Positions 1 through 9,633 of a stretch of 9,633 nt of DNA are shown piece by piece; position 1 is the stretch's first letter, and every line of letters begins with the position of its first letter. The position numbers were made by a program, and so were the translations under genes. The stretch comes from an uncultured beta proteobacterium (GTDB taxonomy: Bacteria; Pseudomonadota; Gammaproteobacteria; Burkholderiales; Burkholderiaceae_C). The notes under the pieces are model-generated. The model saw only the letters and a program-made list of their open reading frames with translations. It had not been told where the DNA came from and made no database searches. Where the stretch lies: positions 1 to 9,633 of the forward strand of contig CAIOLZ010000191.1 in assembly GCA_903859265.1 (NCBI GenBank), given 5' to 3'.

Positions 1-282
1 CTGGCGCAGTGTGCCGCCTATCTGCGGCGCGAAATTGCACTCACGCAACCCAAAGTTATTCTGGCGATGGGCCGTTTTGCCAACCAGCTGGTGCTGCGCG
101 AAACGCCCGAGTTGGCCGGCCTGCCACTGGGCAAACTGCGCGGGCGCGTGTACCGCTACCTTGGCATCCCGGTGGTGGTCACTTACCACCCGACAACATT
201 GATGCGCAACAGCGCTGACAAAGGCAAGGCGTGGGCCGACCTGTGCCTGGCGGCCGATACCCTGGCCCGGGCCCGCCACTGA
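1..282 (+). CDS. Uracil-DNA glycosylase, family 4-type, C-terminal fragment (5' end outside window)
   Basis: The reading frame is open from the first base and gives 93 residues to a TGA stop, so only the C-terminal third of the protein is here. Enzymes of this family remove uracil from DNA to start base excision repair, and many carry an iron-sulfur cluster. Seen in the sequence: Cys4 followed by AAYLRREI matches the C-x-x-(Y/F)-L-x-x-E/Q-I stretch that holds the last cluster cysteine. VILAMGRFA (19-27) matches the family 'I-LG-A' strand, LRG is at 46-48, and TYHPTTLMRN (61-70) matches the YHPS-x-LLR DNA-binding motif. K74 and W78 of the family C-terminus (K..W.DL) are also present. The N-terminal catalytic motif and the first cluster cysteines would lie upstream and cannot be checked. 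pyrF follows after 28 bases on the same strand. A family 5 enzyme is the main alternative. Confidence 0.85.
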   Translation: MAQCAAYLRREIALTQPKVILAMGRFANQLVLRETPELAGLPLGKLRGRVYRYLGIPVVVTYHPTTLMRNSADKGKAWADLCLAADTLARARH

Positions 283-310
283 AACCATCAAACCAACGTA
301 CCGCCAAACC

Positions 311-1183
311 ATGACCCAAACCACTTTCCTTGACCAGTTGCGCGATGCCCAGCGGATCAATGGTTCTCTGCTGTGCGTGGGGCTGGACCCCGAGCCGGCC
401 AGATTTCCGGCGGCATACCGGGGCGACGCAAGCAAAATTTATGACTTCTGCGCGGCCATCGTCGATGCCACTGCGGATCTTGTCATCGCCTTCAAGCCGC
501 AAATTGCGTACTTTGCCGCCTGCCGCGCCGAGGCTCAGCTCGAGCGCCTGGTGGCCCATATCCACACGACTGCGCCACACGTTCCGGTAATTCTGGATGC
601 CAAACGTGGTGACATTGGCAGCACCGCCGAGCAGTACGCCAAAGAGGCCTTCGAGCGCTACGGGGCCGACTGCGTCACCCTGTCACCTTTCATGGGGTTC
701 GATTCGGTGCAGCCGTATTTGAAGTACCACGGCAAAGGCGCGTTTTTGCTGTGCCGCACGTCCAATCCGGGCGGGGATGACCTGCAAAACCAGCGCCTCG
801 CAGACTTGCCCGGCCAGCCCGCTTTGTTTGAACACATTGCAAGTCTGGTGCAGGGTCCGTGGAATACCAATGGGCAATTGGGGCTGGTGGTGGGGGCAAC
901 CTATCCCGCCGAAATTGAGCGCGTGCGCCGCGCTGCGCCGACAGTGCCTTTGCTGATTCCCGGGGTGGGCGCACAGGGCGGTGATGCCGCGGCCACCGTG
1001 AAGGCCGGCTATCGCGCCGTGGCCGGTCAGACGATCGCTCCCATCGTCGTCAATTCGTCGCGCGCAGTGCTCTATGCCTCCAGTGGCGCGGACTTTGCCG
1101 CGGCCGCCCGCAGCGCCGCCATGGCGACGCGGGACCAGTTGCGCAATGCGCAGGCGGACCAGGATAAAAGCGTAACAAACTGA
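311..1183 (+). CDS. pyrF: Orotidine 5'-phosphate decarboxylase, type 2
   Basis: This cytoplasmic enzyme converts orotidine 5'-phosphate to UMP and CO2, the final step of de novo pyrimidine synthesis. The product is 290 residues, in the usual range for the longer 'type 2' PyrF subfamily and longer than the E. coli type. Visible motifs: VGLDP at 23-27 (substrate-binding Asp26), FKPQIAYF at 61-68 (Lys62), and the signature LDAKRGDIG at 95-103 with the catalytic Asp96, Lys98 and Asp101. The phosphate-binding part follows: SNPG at 151-154, PGVGAQGGD at 217-225 and NSSR at 248-251. The ATG at 311 gives a normal N-terminus (MTQTTFLDQL), although no strong Shine-Dalgarno sequence precedes it. It lies 28 bases after the uracil-DNA glycosylase gene and may share its transcript. 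The last 15 or so residues are a polar tail with no recognised role. Confidence 0.97.
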   Translation: MTQTTFLDQLRDAQRINGSLLCVGLDPEPARFPAAYRGDASKIYDFCAAIVDATADLVIAFKPQIAYFAACRAEAQLERLVAHIHTTAPHVPVILDAKRGDIGSTAEQYAKEAFERYGADCVTLSPFMGFDSVQPYLKYHGKGAFLLCRTSNPGGDDLQNQRLADLPGQPALFEHIASLVQGPWNTNGQLGLVVGATYPAEIERVRRAAPTVPLLIPGVGAQGGDAAATVKAGYRAVAGQTIAPIVVNSSRAVLYASSGADFAAAARSAAMATRDQLRNAQADQDKSVTN

Positions 1184-1187
1184 AAGT

Positions 1188-1204
1188 CCGCTTTGGAAAA
1201 GCGG
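1188..1204 (+). other. Perfect 7-bp stem-loop just after pyrF, possible weak terminator
   Basis: CCGCTTT (1188-1194) and AAAGCGG (1198-1204) are exact reverse complements with a three-base GGA loop, five bases after the pyrF stop. No T-run follows the stem directly; five Ts appear only at 1228-1232. It is therefore not a textbook intrinsic terminator and could be an RNA-stabilising or partial termination hairpin between pyrF and the DUF1800 gene. Confidence 0.3.
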
Positions 1205-1243
1205 CGCTGCTGGCTATCCTGACGCAGTTTTTGAAGCGCCACG

Positions 1244-3097
1244 ATGCCCCACGTTGATCAAGCACCGGATTCCCTCATGAGCGACGCTTCAAGCGCCGGC
1301 GCCGTTCCGACCGTGGCAATAGCGGCGCTGGCGAGCAGCGCGTTGGTTGCGTGCGGCGGCGGTGGTGGCGGCAGCAGCAGCGGGGGTGGTTCGGCGGCCG
1401 GCGTTGGCGCGGGCGCTGGAAACCTGAGTGGCCCGGCCGGGCGCAACGTTGCACTGCTCGGCAATTACGCCTACCCCGCGGCGCAATCGGACGCCGAGGC
1501 GGCCCGCTTTCTCCTGCAGGCCCAGTTTTCCGCCAGTGACGCCGACATCGCCGCACTGCGTGCCACCACCTACGCGGGTTGGTTGCAAACCCAAATCGCC
1601 ACCAGCGGCGGCCAGTTCGGCTGGGATTGGCTCAATAGCCGTGGTCAAAATGTGCCCGCCAAAGGCACCTACTTCAGCACCTCACCCGGCGACGCAATGG
1701 TCTGGAACCAGCTTATGGCGTCACCTGACGGTGCGCGCAAACGCATGGCGCTGGCCTTGTCGGAAATATTTGTGGTGTCGATGAACACCATGAACGACTA
1801 TTGGCCTGCCTATGTCGCCGCCCATTATTGGGACCTGCTGGTTACCTACGCCTGGGGCAATTACCGCGATTTGCTGGAGGCCGTCACGCTCAGCCTGGCA
1901 ATGGGTAATTTTCTCAACACCCGGGGCAACAAAAAAGCCGACGGCAGGGGCAGCGAGCCCGACGAAAACTATGCGCGCGAAGTCATGCAGCTGTTTTCCA
2001 TCGGGCTGGTGATGCTCAACATGGATGGCACGCCCCAACTCGGCGCCGCCGGAGCGCCGGTTGCCACCTACAGCAACACGGACGTAACCAATCTGGCCCA
2101 GGTCTTTACGGGCTACGACATGGACAGCAGCCAAAACCAGCCCACGACGCCCGTGACGCAACCGTCTGGCGCTGTTTTCAACGTACCGCAAACGACATTC
2201 GCGCGATTGCCGATGGTTCAGGTTTCCAACGGCCTGTACCACTCCAGCAATGCGGTGACGTTTCTGGGTGTCACGATCGATGCCGGCACGTCCGCTGCCG
2301 CCGCGCTCAAGATTGCACTCGATACTTTGTTTAACCATCCCAACAACGCGCCGTTCATCAGCAAGCAACTGATCCAACGTCTCGTAACCAGTAACCCGAG
2401 TCCTGCCTATGTGCAGCGTGTGGCGAATGTATATGCCGATAACGGACAAGGCGTACGCGGTGACCTGGCCTATGTTTACGCGGCTATCGTGCAAGATGAC
2501 GAAGCGCGTGCGCCCAGCGGGTTAAGCGCAACCCAGTTTGGCAAGTTGCGTGAACCCATGGTGCGTCTGACGCAATGGGCGCGCACCTTTGGCGTGACCT
2601 CAACCAGTGGTAACTGGCAGGTTGGGGATACCAGCAATCCCGGTAGCGCCCTGGGTCAAAGCCCGCTGCGGGCCAGCACGGTGTTCAATTTTTTCCGCCC
2701 TGGATATGTGCCGCCTGCGACGGCGCTCAGCGCCGGTGCGGTGGCGCCGGAATTCCAGCTGGTCAACGAGTCGAGCGTGGCCGGTTACATCAACTATCTG
2801 CAATATGTGATCGACAGCGGTATTGCTTCCTCCGATATGCGGGCTGCTTACACCGTGGAAATTGGCCTGACCGAAACGCCCAGCGCCACCAATCCCGGCG
2901 CACTCGTGGACCGGCTCAATTTGCTGCTCTGCGCAGGCCAGCTCAGCGCCGCTACGCTGGCAGCGATCACCGCTGCGGTAGGGGCCATGCCGGCCACGGT
3001 TGCCTCGGCGGCGACTACCGCCACCAACCTGCGGCGAAGGGTGTGCGCGGCAGTGCTGCTGGTGATGGCATGCGCCGAATACCTCGTTCAGAAATAG
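1244..3097 (+). CDS. DUF1800 family protein, predicted exported lipoprotein
   Basis: The product is 617 residues and belongs to the DUF1800 family, whose function is unknown. Family marks: EPDENYAREVMQLFSIGL at 238-255 (the most conserved block), LSLAMGNFLNTRGN at 216-229, HPNNAPFISKQLIQRLVTSNPSP at 365-387, KLREPMVRLTQWARTF at 434-449, SPLRASTVFNFFRPGY at 473-488, and the family-type ending EYLVQK at 612-617. The N-terminus has a hydrophobic stretch (24-36) and a lipobox LVAC with Cys37, then an oligo-Gly/Ser linker (38-60), suggesting a lipid-anchored protein beyond the inner membrane. Oddly, no Lys or Arg precedes the hydrophobic stretch. An in-frame TGA at 1232 limits the start to the ATG at 1244 or the ATG at 1277 (residue 12). 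Neither has a good Shine-Dalgarno sequence, and 1277 gives a more usual signal-peptide length. The DUF1501 gene starts 17 bases after the stop, so the two are almost certainly one operon. Confidence 0.9.
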   Translation: MPHVDQAPDSLMSDASSAGAVPTVAIAALASSALVACGGGGGGSSSGGGSAAGVGAGAGNLSGPAGRNVALLGNYAYPAAQSDAEAARFLLQAQFSASDADIAALRATTYAGWLQTQIATSGGQFGWDWLNSRGQNVPAKGTYFSTSPGDAMVWNQLMASPDGARKRMALALSEIFVVSMNTMNDYWPAYVAAHYWDLLVTYAWGNYRDLLEAVTLSLAMGNFLNTRGNKKADGRGSEPDENYAREVMQLFSIGLVMLNMDGTPQLGAAGAPVATYSNTDVTNLAQVFTGYDMDSSQNQPTTPVTQPSGAVFNVPQTTFARLPMVQVSNGLYHSSNAVTFLGVTIDAGTSAAAALKIALDTLFNHPNNAPFISKQLIQRLVTSNPSPAYVQRVANVYADNGQGVRGDLAYVYAAIVQDDEARAPSGLSATQFGKLREPMVRLTQWARTFGVTSTSGNWQVGDTSNPGSALGQSPLRASTVFNFFRPGYVPPATALSAGAVAPEFQLVNESSVAGYINYLQYVIDSGIASSDMRAAYTVEIGLTETPSATNPGALVDRLNLLLCAGQLSAATLAAITAAVGAMPATVASAATTATNLRRRVCAAVLLVMACAEYLVQK

Positions 3098-3114
3098 AAA
3101 AGTGGGTATCAAAA

Positions 3115-4635
3115 ATGCACTTGTTGCGACCTGAACTTCATAGCCGCCGTGCGTTTTTGAAGCGGTCAGGCCAGCTTGCACTGGCGGGCACGGCCTTGCC
3201 AATGGCGCTGAATCTGGCTGCCATCGGTGAGGCAGCCGCCTTCAACGCCACCGACAACACCGGTGCCAACGACTACAAGGCGCTGGTTTGTGTTTTCCTC
3301 TACGGGGGAAATGACTTCGCCAACACCGTGGTCACCTACGATGACGCGAGTTACAACCTGTACAACCAGATTCGCCAGGGGGGCCCTGGTCAAACGGCAG
3401 GCGGTATTGCACTGGCCAAAGCTGATCTGGCGGCCACGCTGTTAAACCCTTTGGCCCCGCCCGCGGACGCACTGGGTGCCACCACCCGCCAATTTGCGCT
3501 CAATCCGGCAATGTCGGGTTTGAGCAGTCTTTTTAACGTGGGCAAAGTCGCCGTGCAGCTCAACGTCGGGCCGCTCACCGTGCCTTTGACGCGCGACCAG
3601 TACAACAGCGCCGACCACACGAGCTATCCGCGTCCCGCGCAGCTTTTCTCGCACAACGACCAGCAATCGACGTGGCAATCTTCAGCGCCTGAAGGTTCCA
3701 AGGTGGGTTGGGGCGGCAGCTTGGGCGATCTGGCCTTGTCCTCCAACGGCACTTCTACATTCACCTGTATGTCGGTCACTGGAAACGCCGTGTATCTGTC
3801 CGGCAATACGGCCGTGCAATACCAGGTGACCAGTTCCGGGGCGATTCCCATCAATGCCGCTGTAACCGGCAGTGCGCCCTATGGCTCACAAGCCGTCTCC
3901 AGTGCGTTGCGTTCACTGGTCCAGCAAAGTCGCACCCACGCCCTGGAGAGCGACTACAACAAAATTACCGTCCGTTCGATGGCGGCCCAGTCTGTGGTGG
4001 CGCAAGCTTTGGCTGGCACCAGCACGACCTCGGGCACGCCGCTGACCGGTTTTCCTGCAGGCTCTACCTTGTCGGACCAGCTCCAGATGGTGGCCCGCTT
4101 GATTGCAGGGCGAAGCACGCTGGGTGCGCGTCGCCAGGTGTTCATGGTGTCGCTGAGCAGCTTTGACATGCATGACTATCTGATTCGTGACCACGGCGGC
4201 ATGCTGAGCCAGGTCAGTGGGGCGATGGCCGCTTTCTATGCCGCGATCGCCAATATGGGGCTGGCCAACAAGGTCACGGCATTTACCGCGTCGGACTTCG
4301 GGCGTACCCTGGCGACGAACGGAGACGGCTCGGACCACGGCTGGGGCAACCACCATTTCGTCATGGGTGGCGCGGTAAACGGGCAGCGGTTTTATGGCGT
4401 CGCACCACCTGTCAGCACCAGCGATGCCAAGACCGGCAATGCCTATAACCCGGAGAATCAATGGCATGTCGGGCAGGGGCGGCTGCTTCCTTCAACTTCA
4501 GTTGACCAGTTTGGCGCCACCATGGCCCAGTGGTTTGGTGTCGCGCAGTCGGAAATGGCACAGGTGTTCCCGCACATCGGTAACTTTGCCGGCACCTTTG
4601 CAGGCGGCTATATGGGATTCATGAACCCGACCTGA
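3115..4635 (+). CDS. DUF1501 family protein, Tat-exported
   Basis: The product is 506 residues of the DUF1501 family, which is related to the alkaline phosphatase/sulfatase fold; the substrate is unknown. The N-terminus carries a very good twin-arginine signal: SRRAFLK at 10-16, a hydrophobic stretch to about 38 and a likely cleavage after EAAA (about residue 42). Tat export implies folding, often with a cofactor, before crossing the membrane. Family motifs: LVCVFLYGGNDFANTVV at 57-73, SLSSFDMHD at 346-354, TASDFGRTLATNGDGSDHGWGNHH at 391-414, and MGGAVNGQ at 417-424. Asp67, Asp351, His353, Asp394, Asp407 and His408 are candidate metal ligands. The frame is open further upstream, to an ATG at 3043 inside the DUF1800 gene, but the start at 3115 puts the Tat motif at the normal distance and gives a 17-base gap after DUF1800. 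A weak GTGGG lies nine bases upstream. The gene converges on uvrA. Confidence 0.92.
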   Translation: MHLLRPELHSRRAFLKRSGQLALAGTALPMALNLAAIGEAAAFNATDNTGANDYKALVCVFLYGGNDFANTVVTYDDASYNLYNQIRQGGPGQTAGGIALAKADLAATLLNPLAPPADALGATTRQFALNPAMSGLSSLFNVGKVAVQLNVGPLTVPLTRDQYNSADHTSYPRPAQLFSHNDQQSTWQSSAPEGSKVGWGGSLGDLALSSNGTSTFTCMSVTGNAVYLSGNTAVQYQVTSSGAIPINAAVTGSAPYGSQAVSSALRSLVQQSRTHALESDYNKITVRSMAAQSVVAQALAGTSTTSGTPLTGFPAGSTLSDQLQMVARLIAGRSTLGARRQVFMVSLSSFDMHDYLIRDHGGMLSQVSGAMAAFYAAIANMGLANKVTAFTASDFGRTLATNGDGSDHGWGNHHFVMGGAVNGQRFYGVAPPVSTSDAKTGNAYNPENQWHVGQGRLLPSTSVDQFGATMAQWFGVAQSEMAQVFPHIGNFAGTFAGGYMGFMNPT

Positions 4636-4647
4636 ATCCCGTCGGGT
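4625..4647. terminator. Hairpin between convergent DUF1501 gene and uvrA, possible bidirectional terminator
   Basis: ACCCGAC (4625-4631) and GTCGGGT (4641-4647) are exact reverse complements around a nine-base loop that contains the DUF1501 stop codon. Only 17 bases separate the two convergent genes, so any terminator must sit here. There is no T-run on either side, which makes intrinsic termination uncertain. Confidence 0.35.
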
Positions 4648-4652
4648 ACTGC

Positions 4653-7769
<3,117 letters not shown>

Positions 7770-7798
7770 TTCGGGAGCCGGGTGGAGGGTAACCCTTC

Positions 7799-7828
7799 AT
7801 GATAGACAATGTTGGGCTGCAGCGTCCA
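7799..7828 (-). promoter_or_regulatory. Candidate sigma-70-type promoter of uvrA
   Basis: On the minus strand, TGGACG (positions 7828-7823, four of six to TTGACA) is followed after 18 bases by TATCAT (7804-7799, five of six to TATAAT). Transcription would start near 7792, leaving a leader of about 23 bases before the TTG at 7769. The prediction rests on consensus matching alone. A 15-base CTGC-N7-ACAG element (7817-7831) overlaps the -35 box. It resembles a LexA box but is one base short. Confidence 0.4.
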
Positions 7829-7846
7829 CAGTGAACACATCCCATC

Positions 7847-9079
7847 TTGACTACTGATACCGAAGACACTTCCCGACTGACCCCTCTGGAGCGCCGCTCC
7901 AGTGCCTCGTTGGCCGTGATCAGCGGCTTGCGTTTGCTCGGACTGTTTTTGGTTTTGCCGGTTTTTACGCTCGAAGCGCGCAACTATCCCGGCGGTGACA
8001 ACGCCGTACTGACCGGTTTGGCGCTCGGGATTTTCGGGCTGACGCAAGGTCTGCTGCAAATCCCGTTCGGCCTGGCCTCTGACCGGTTTGGGCGCAAGCG
8101 CGTCATGACGCTGGGCCTCTCTGTATTTGCGCTGGGCAGTTTTATGGCCGCACTGGCGCCCAGCGTGGGCTGGCTGGTCATGGCACGCGCTTTGCAGGGG
8201 TCGGGCGCGGTGTCTGCCGCCGCTACTGCACTGCTTGCGGACCAGACACGCGACAGCGTGCGCACCAAGGCCATGTCCATACTCGGCGGCAGCATTGGTG
8301 TGGTGTTTGCCATCTCAGTCGGTGTAGCACCCCTGCTGGCCAGCACGATGGGTCTGGGCGGCATCTTTCTGCTGACCGGTCTATTTGCGCTGGCCGGTAT
8401 CGTTTTGCTGCACCAGTGGGTGCCCCCGGAGACCACACATGACGCGGGCCTGCAGCGCGGCCGCCTGCGCGACGTGCTGGATTCGCCTGAACTGTTGCGA
8501 CTCAATTTTGGTGTTTTTTTGTTGCATGCGGTGCAAGTCGCGATGTGGACCGCCATGCCCGCCATGCTGGTACAGGCGGGTTTGGCAAAGAGTGAGCACT
8601 GGTGGGTGTATTTGCCGGTGGTGGCTGGCTCGTTTGTGTTAATGGGCGGAACGCTTTTTCCGTTGGAGCGCCGGGGCAAGTTGCGCGGCGTTTTTCTGTT
8701 TGCGGTGGGTTTGATTGCGGTGGTCAATCTGCTGCTGGCCCTTGCCGTTGCCGGGTCTGCGCCGGCAACCGTAACGCAACTTGCGAGCTTGCTTTTTTTG
8801 TTTTTCTACGCCTTCAATGTGCTGGAGTCCTGCATGCCGAGCCTGGCCTCGCGGCTTTCGCCCAGGAACATCCGGGGCGCATCGCTGGGTGTTTACAACA
8901 CGCTGCAATCGTTCGGCTTTTTTGCGGGTGGATTGTTGGGCGGATGGCTCTTCAAGTCGGGTGGTTCGCAATTGCTTTTCGGAATTTGCACGGTGGCCAT
9001 GTTGCTCTGGCTGGCCGTTGCTTGGCCGATGCGCCCGCCCGTACGCCACTCTCTGGCCGTGGCGCCAAAGGTTGGATAA
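7847..9079 (+). CDS. MFS transporter, YajR-like, without the C-terminal YAM domain
   Basis: The product is 410 residues, an inner-membrane transporter of the major facilitator superfamily, presumably a proton-driven exporter; its substrate is unknown. Twelve hydrophobic segments can be read, at roughly 21-42, 53-75, 86-104, 107-131, 143-163, 169-190, 217-243, 252-272, 279-300, 308-327, 345-369 and 374-394. Motif A, GLASDRFGRKR (75-85), sits in the loop between segments 2 and 3. From memory of the family, the order LTPLERRSS, GLRLLGLFLVLPVF, GLTQGLLQIPFGLASDR, RALQGSGA and LRLNFGVFLLH matches E. coli YajR closely. The protein stops soon after segment 12, so YajR's extra cytoplasmic YAM domain is absent. 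The start is a TTG; an in-frame TGA at 7832 rules out anything earlier, no in-frame ATG exists before the first membrane segment, and no Shine-Dalgarno sequence is visible. ssb begins 24 bases after the stop. Confidence 0.9.
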   Translation: MTTDTEDTSRLTPLERRSSASLAVISGLRLLGLFLVLPVFTLEARNYPGGDNAVLTGLALGIFGLTQGLLQIPFGLASDRFGRKRVMTLGLSVFALGSFMAALAPSVGWLVMARALQGSGAVSAAATALLADQTRDSVRTKAMSILGGSIGVVFAISVGVAPLLASTMGLGGIFLLTGLFALAGIVLLHQWVPPETTHDAGLQRGRLRDVLDSPELLRLNFGVFLLHAVQVAMWTAMPAMLVQAGLAKSEHWWVYLPVVAGSFVLMGGTLFPLERRGKLRGVFLFAVGLIAVVNLLLALAVAGSAPATVTQLASLLFLFFYAFNVLESCMPSLASRLSPRNIRGASLGVYNTLQSFGFFAGGLLGGWLFKSGGSQLLFGICTVAMLLWLAVAWPMRPPVRHSLAVAPKVG

Positions 9080-9093
9080 TTGCCGGACATTCT

Positions 9094-9097
9094 GGAG
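9094..9097 (+). promoter_or_regulatory. Ribosome binding site of ssb
   Basis: GGAG lies six bases before the ATG at 9104 and is the clearest Shine-Dalgarno sequence in the window. It decides the ssb start against an upstream in-frame TTG at 9080, which would add eight residues not typical of SSB. Confidence 0.8.
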
Positions 9098-9103
9098 AAA
9101 AAC

Positions 9104-9610
9104 ATGGCATCCGTTAACAAAGTCATTCTGGTCGGCAATTGCGGCCGCGACCCTGAAATCCGCTATCTGCCCTCCGGCCAGGCCGTCGCCAACGTCAGTG
9201 TTGCTACCAGCAGCCGCCGCAAGGACAAAAACACTGGTGAAACTATTGAGGACACTCAATGGCACCGCGTTACGTTCTACGACCGATTAGCCGAAATCGC
9301 CGGGGAATATGTCAAAAAGGGCCGTCCCATCTACGTCGAAGGGCGCCTGAAATATGGCAAATACACCGACCAGGCCGGCGTAGAAAAAAATACCGTGGAC
9401 ATCGTTGCCACGGAATTGCAATTGCTCGGTGGTCGTGAGGGCATGGGCAGCCCCGGGGGTAACGACGGTTACGGTGAAGAAGGCGCGGCACCACCCGCCC
9501 GCCGCCCCGCGTCCGCTACCCGGCCGGCAGCGGCTCCGGCCGCCCGCACCGCGCCCGCGGCCCGGCCTGCTACCGGGTTTGATGACATGGATGACGATAT
9601 TCCGTTTTGA
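9104..9610 (+). CDS. ssb: Single-stranded DNA-binding protein
   Basis: SSB coats single-stranded DNA in replication, recombination and repair and recruits partner proteins through its C-terminal tip. The product is 168 residues. The OB-fold domain covers about 1-110: MASVNKVILVGNCGRDPEIR (1-20), the WHRVTFYDRLAEIAGEYVKKG core (53-73), and YVEGRLKYGKY (77-87). A disordered linker rich in Ala, Pro and Arg (about 111-157) follows, ending in the acidic tip DDMDDDIPF (160-168), the standard partner-binding peptide. Cys13 stands where Leu is common (GNLGRDP). The start at the ATG 9104 is supported by GGAG six bases upstream. The gene lies 24 bases after the MFS gene, so read-through is likely. GATAAT at 9075-9080, across the MFS stop, could be a -10 box for a private promoter, but no good -35 precedes it. 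No LexA box was seen upstream. Confidence 0.97.
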   Translation: MASVNKVILVGNCGRDPEIRYLPSGQAVANVSVATSSRRKDKNTGETIEDTQWHRVTFYDRLAEIAGEYVKKGRPIYVEGRLKYGKYTDQAGVEKNTVDIVATELQLLGGREGMGSPGGNDGYGEEGAAPPARRPASATRPAAAPAARTAPAARPATGFDDMDDDIPF

Positions 9611-9633
9611 CCCCGGAGTGCCATGGCAGGCCA

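Noticed and set aside
1171..1257. Short basic/hydrophobic frame (KVRFGKAALLAILTQFLKRH) between pyrF and the DUF1800 gene
   Set aside because: It has no ATG or GTG start, no ribosome binding site and overlaps the start of the DUF1800 gene; probably chance.
1721..2494. 257-codon open frame on the minus strand, opposite the DUF1800 gene
   Set aside because: It overlaps the conserved DUF1800 core and shows no domain or credible start signal; a composition shadow.
3043..3114. 24-residue N-terminal extension of the DUF1501 protein inside the end of the DUF1800 gene
   Set aside because: The extension would push the Tat motif inward and overlap the conserved DUF1800 C-terminus. The ATG at 3115 gives a normal Tat signal and gap.
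8008..8094. Repeated TGACCGGTTTGG motif in the MFS gene
   Set aside because: Only about 12 bases are shared, both copies encode unrelated but required residues, and there is no regular spacing.
9020..9103. Search for a LexA box upstream of ssb
   Set aside because: No CTG-N10-CAG arrangement was found in this stretch.

Overview
The window looks like chromosomal DNA from a betaproteobacterium, most likely Burkholderiales and probably Comamonadaceae (a Rhodoferax- or Polaromonas-like relative). This is inferred from the GC-rich codon use, the style of UvrA, SSB and PyrF, and the gene order uvrA / MFS transporter / ssb, which I recall from that group. No database search was possible, so genus-level placement is a guess. 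The window is almost fully coding. There are no RNA genes, insertion sequences, CRISPR arrays or phage genes that I can support.

Left part (1-1183, + strand): the C-terminal third of a family 4-type uracil-DNA glycosylase, whose start lies outside the window, followed after 28 bases by pyrF (orotidine 5'-phosphate decarboxylase, the last step of UMP synthesis). A small perfect hairpin follows pyrF.

Middle (1244-4635, + strand): a two-gene unit of exported proteins of unknown function. The first is a DUF1800 protein with a lipobox and an oligo-glycine linker. The second starts 17 bases later and is a DUF1501 protein with a clear twin-arginine signal. The two families are often found side by side in bacteria but have no agreed biochemical role. 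This pair is the least understood content of the window and the best candidate for an undescribed system.

Right part: uvrA (minus strand, 7769-4653) converges on the DUF1501 gene with only 17 bases between them. A short divergent region (7770-7846) separates uvrA from a YajR-like MFS transporter (+ strand), which is followed after 24 bases by ssb (single-stranded DNA-binding protein). UvrA, SSB and the left-edge uracil-DNA glycosylase are all DNA repair or maintenance proteins, so the MFS transporter, pyrF and the DUF pair sit among housekeeping repair genes. Both divergent genes appear to use TTG starts without a Shine-Dalgarno sequence. ssb has a clean ribosome binding site. Overall this is mostly an ordinary core-genome region with one poorly understood secreted pair.
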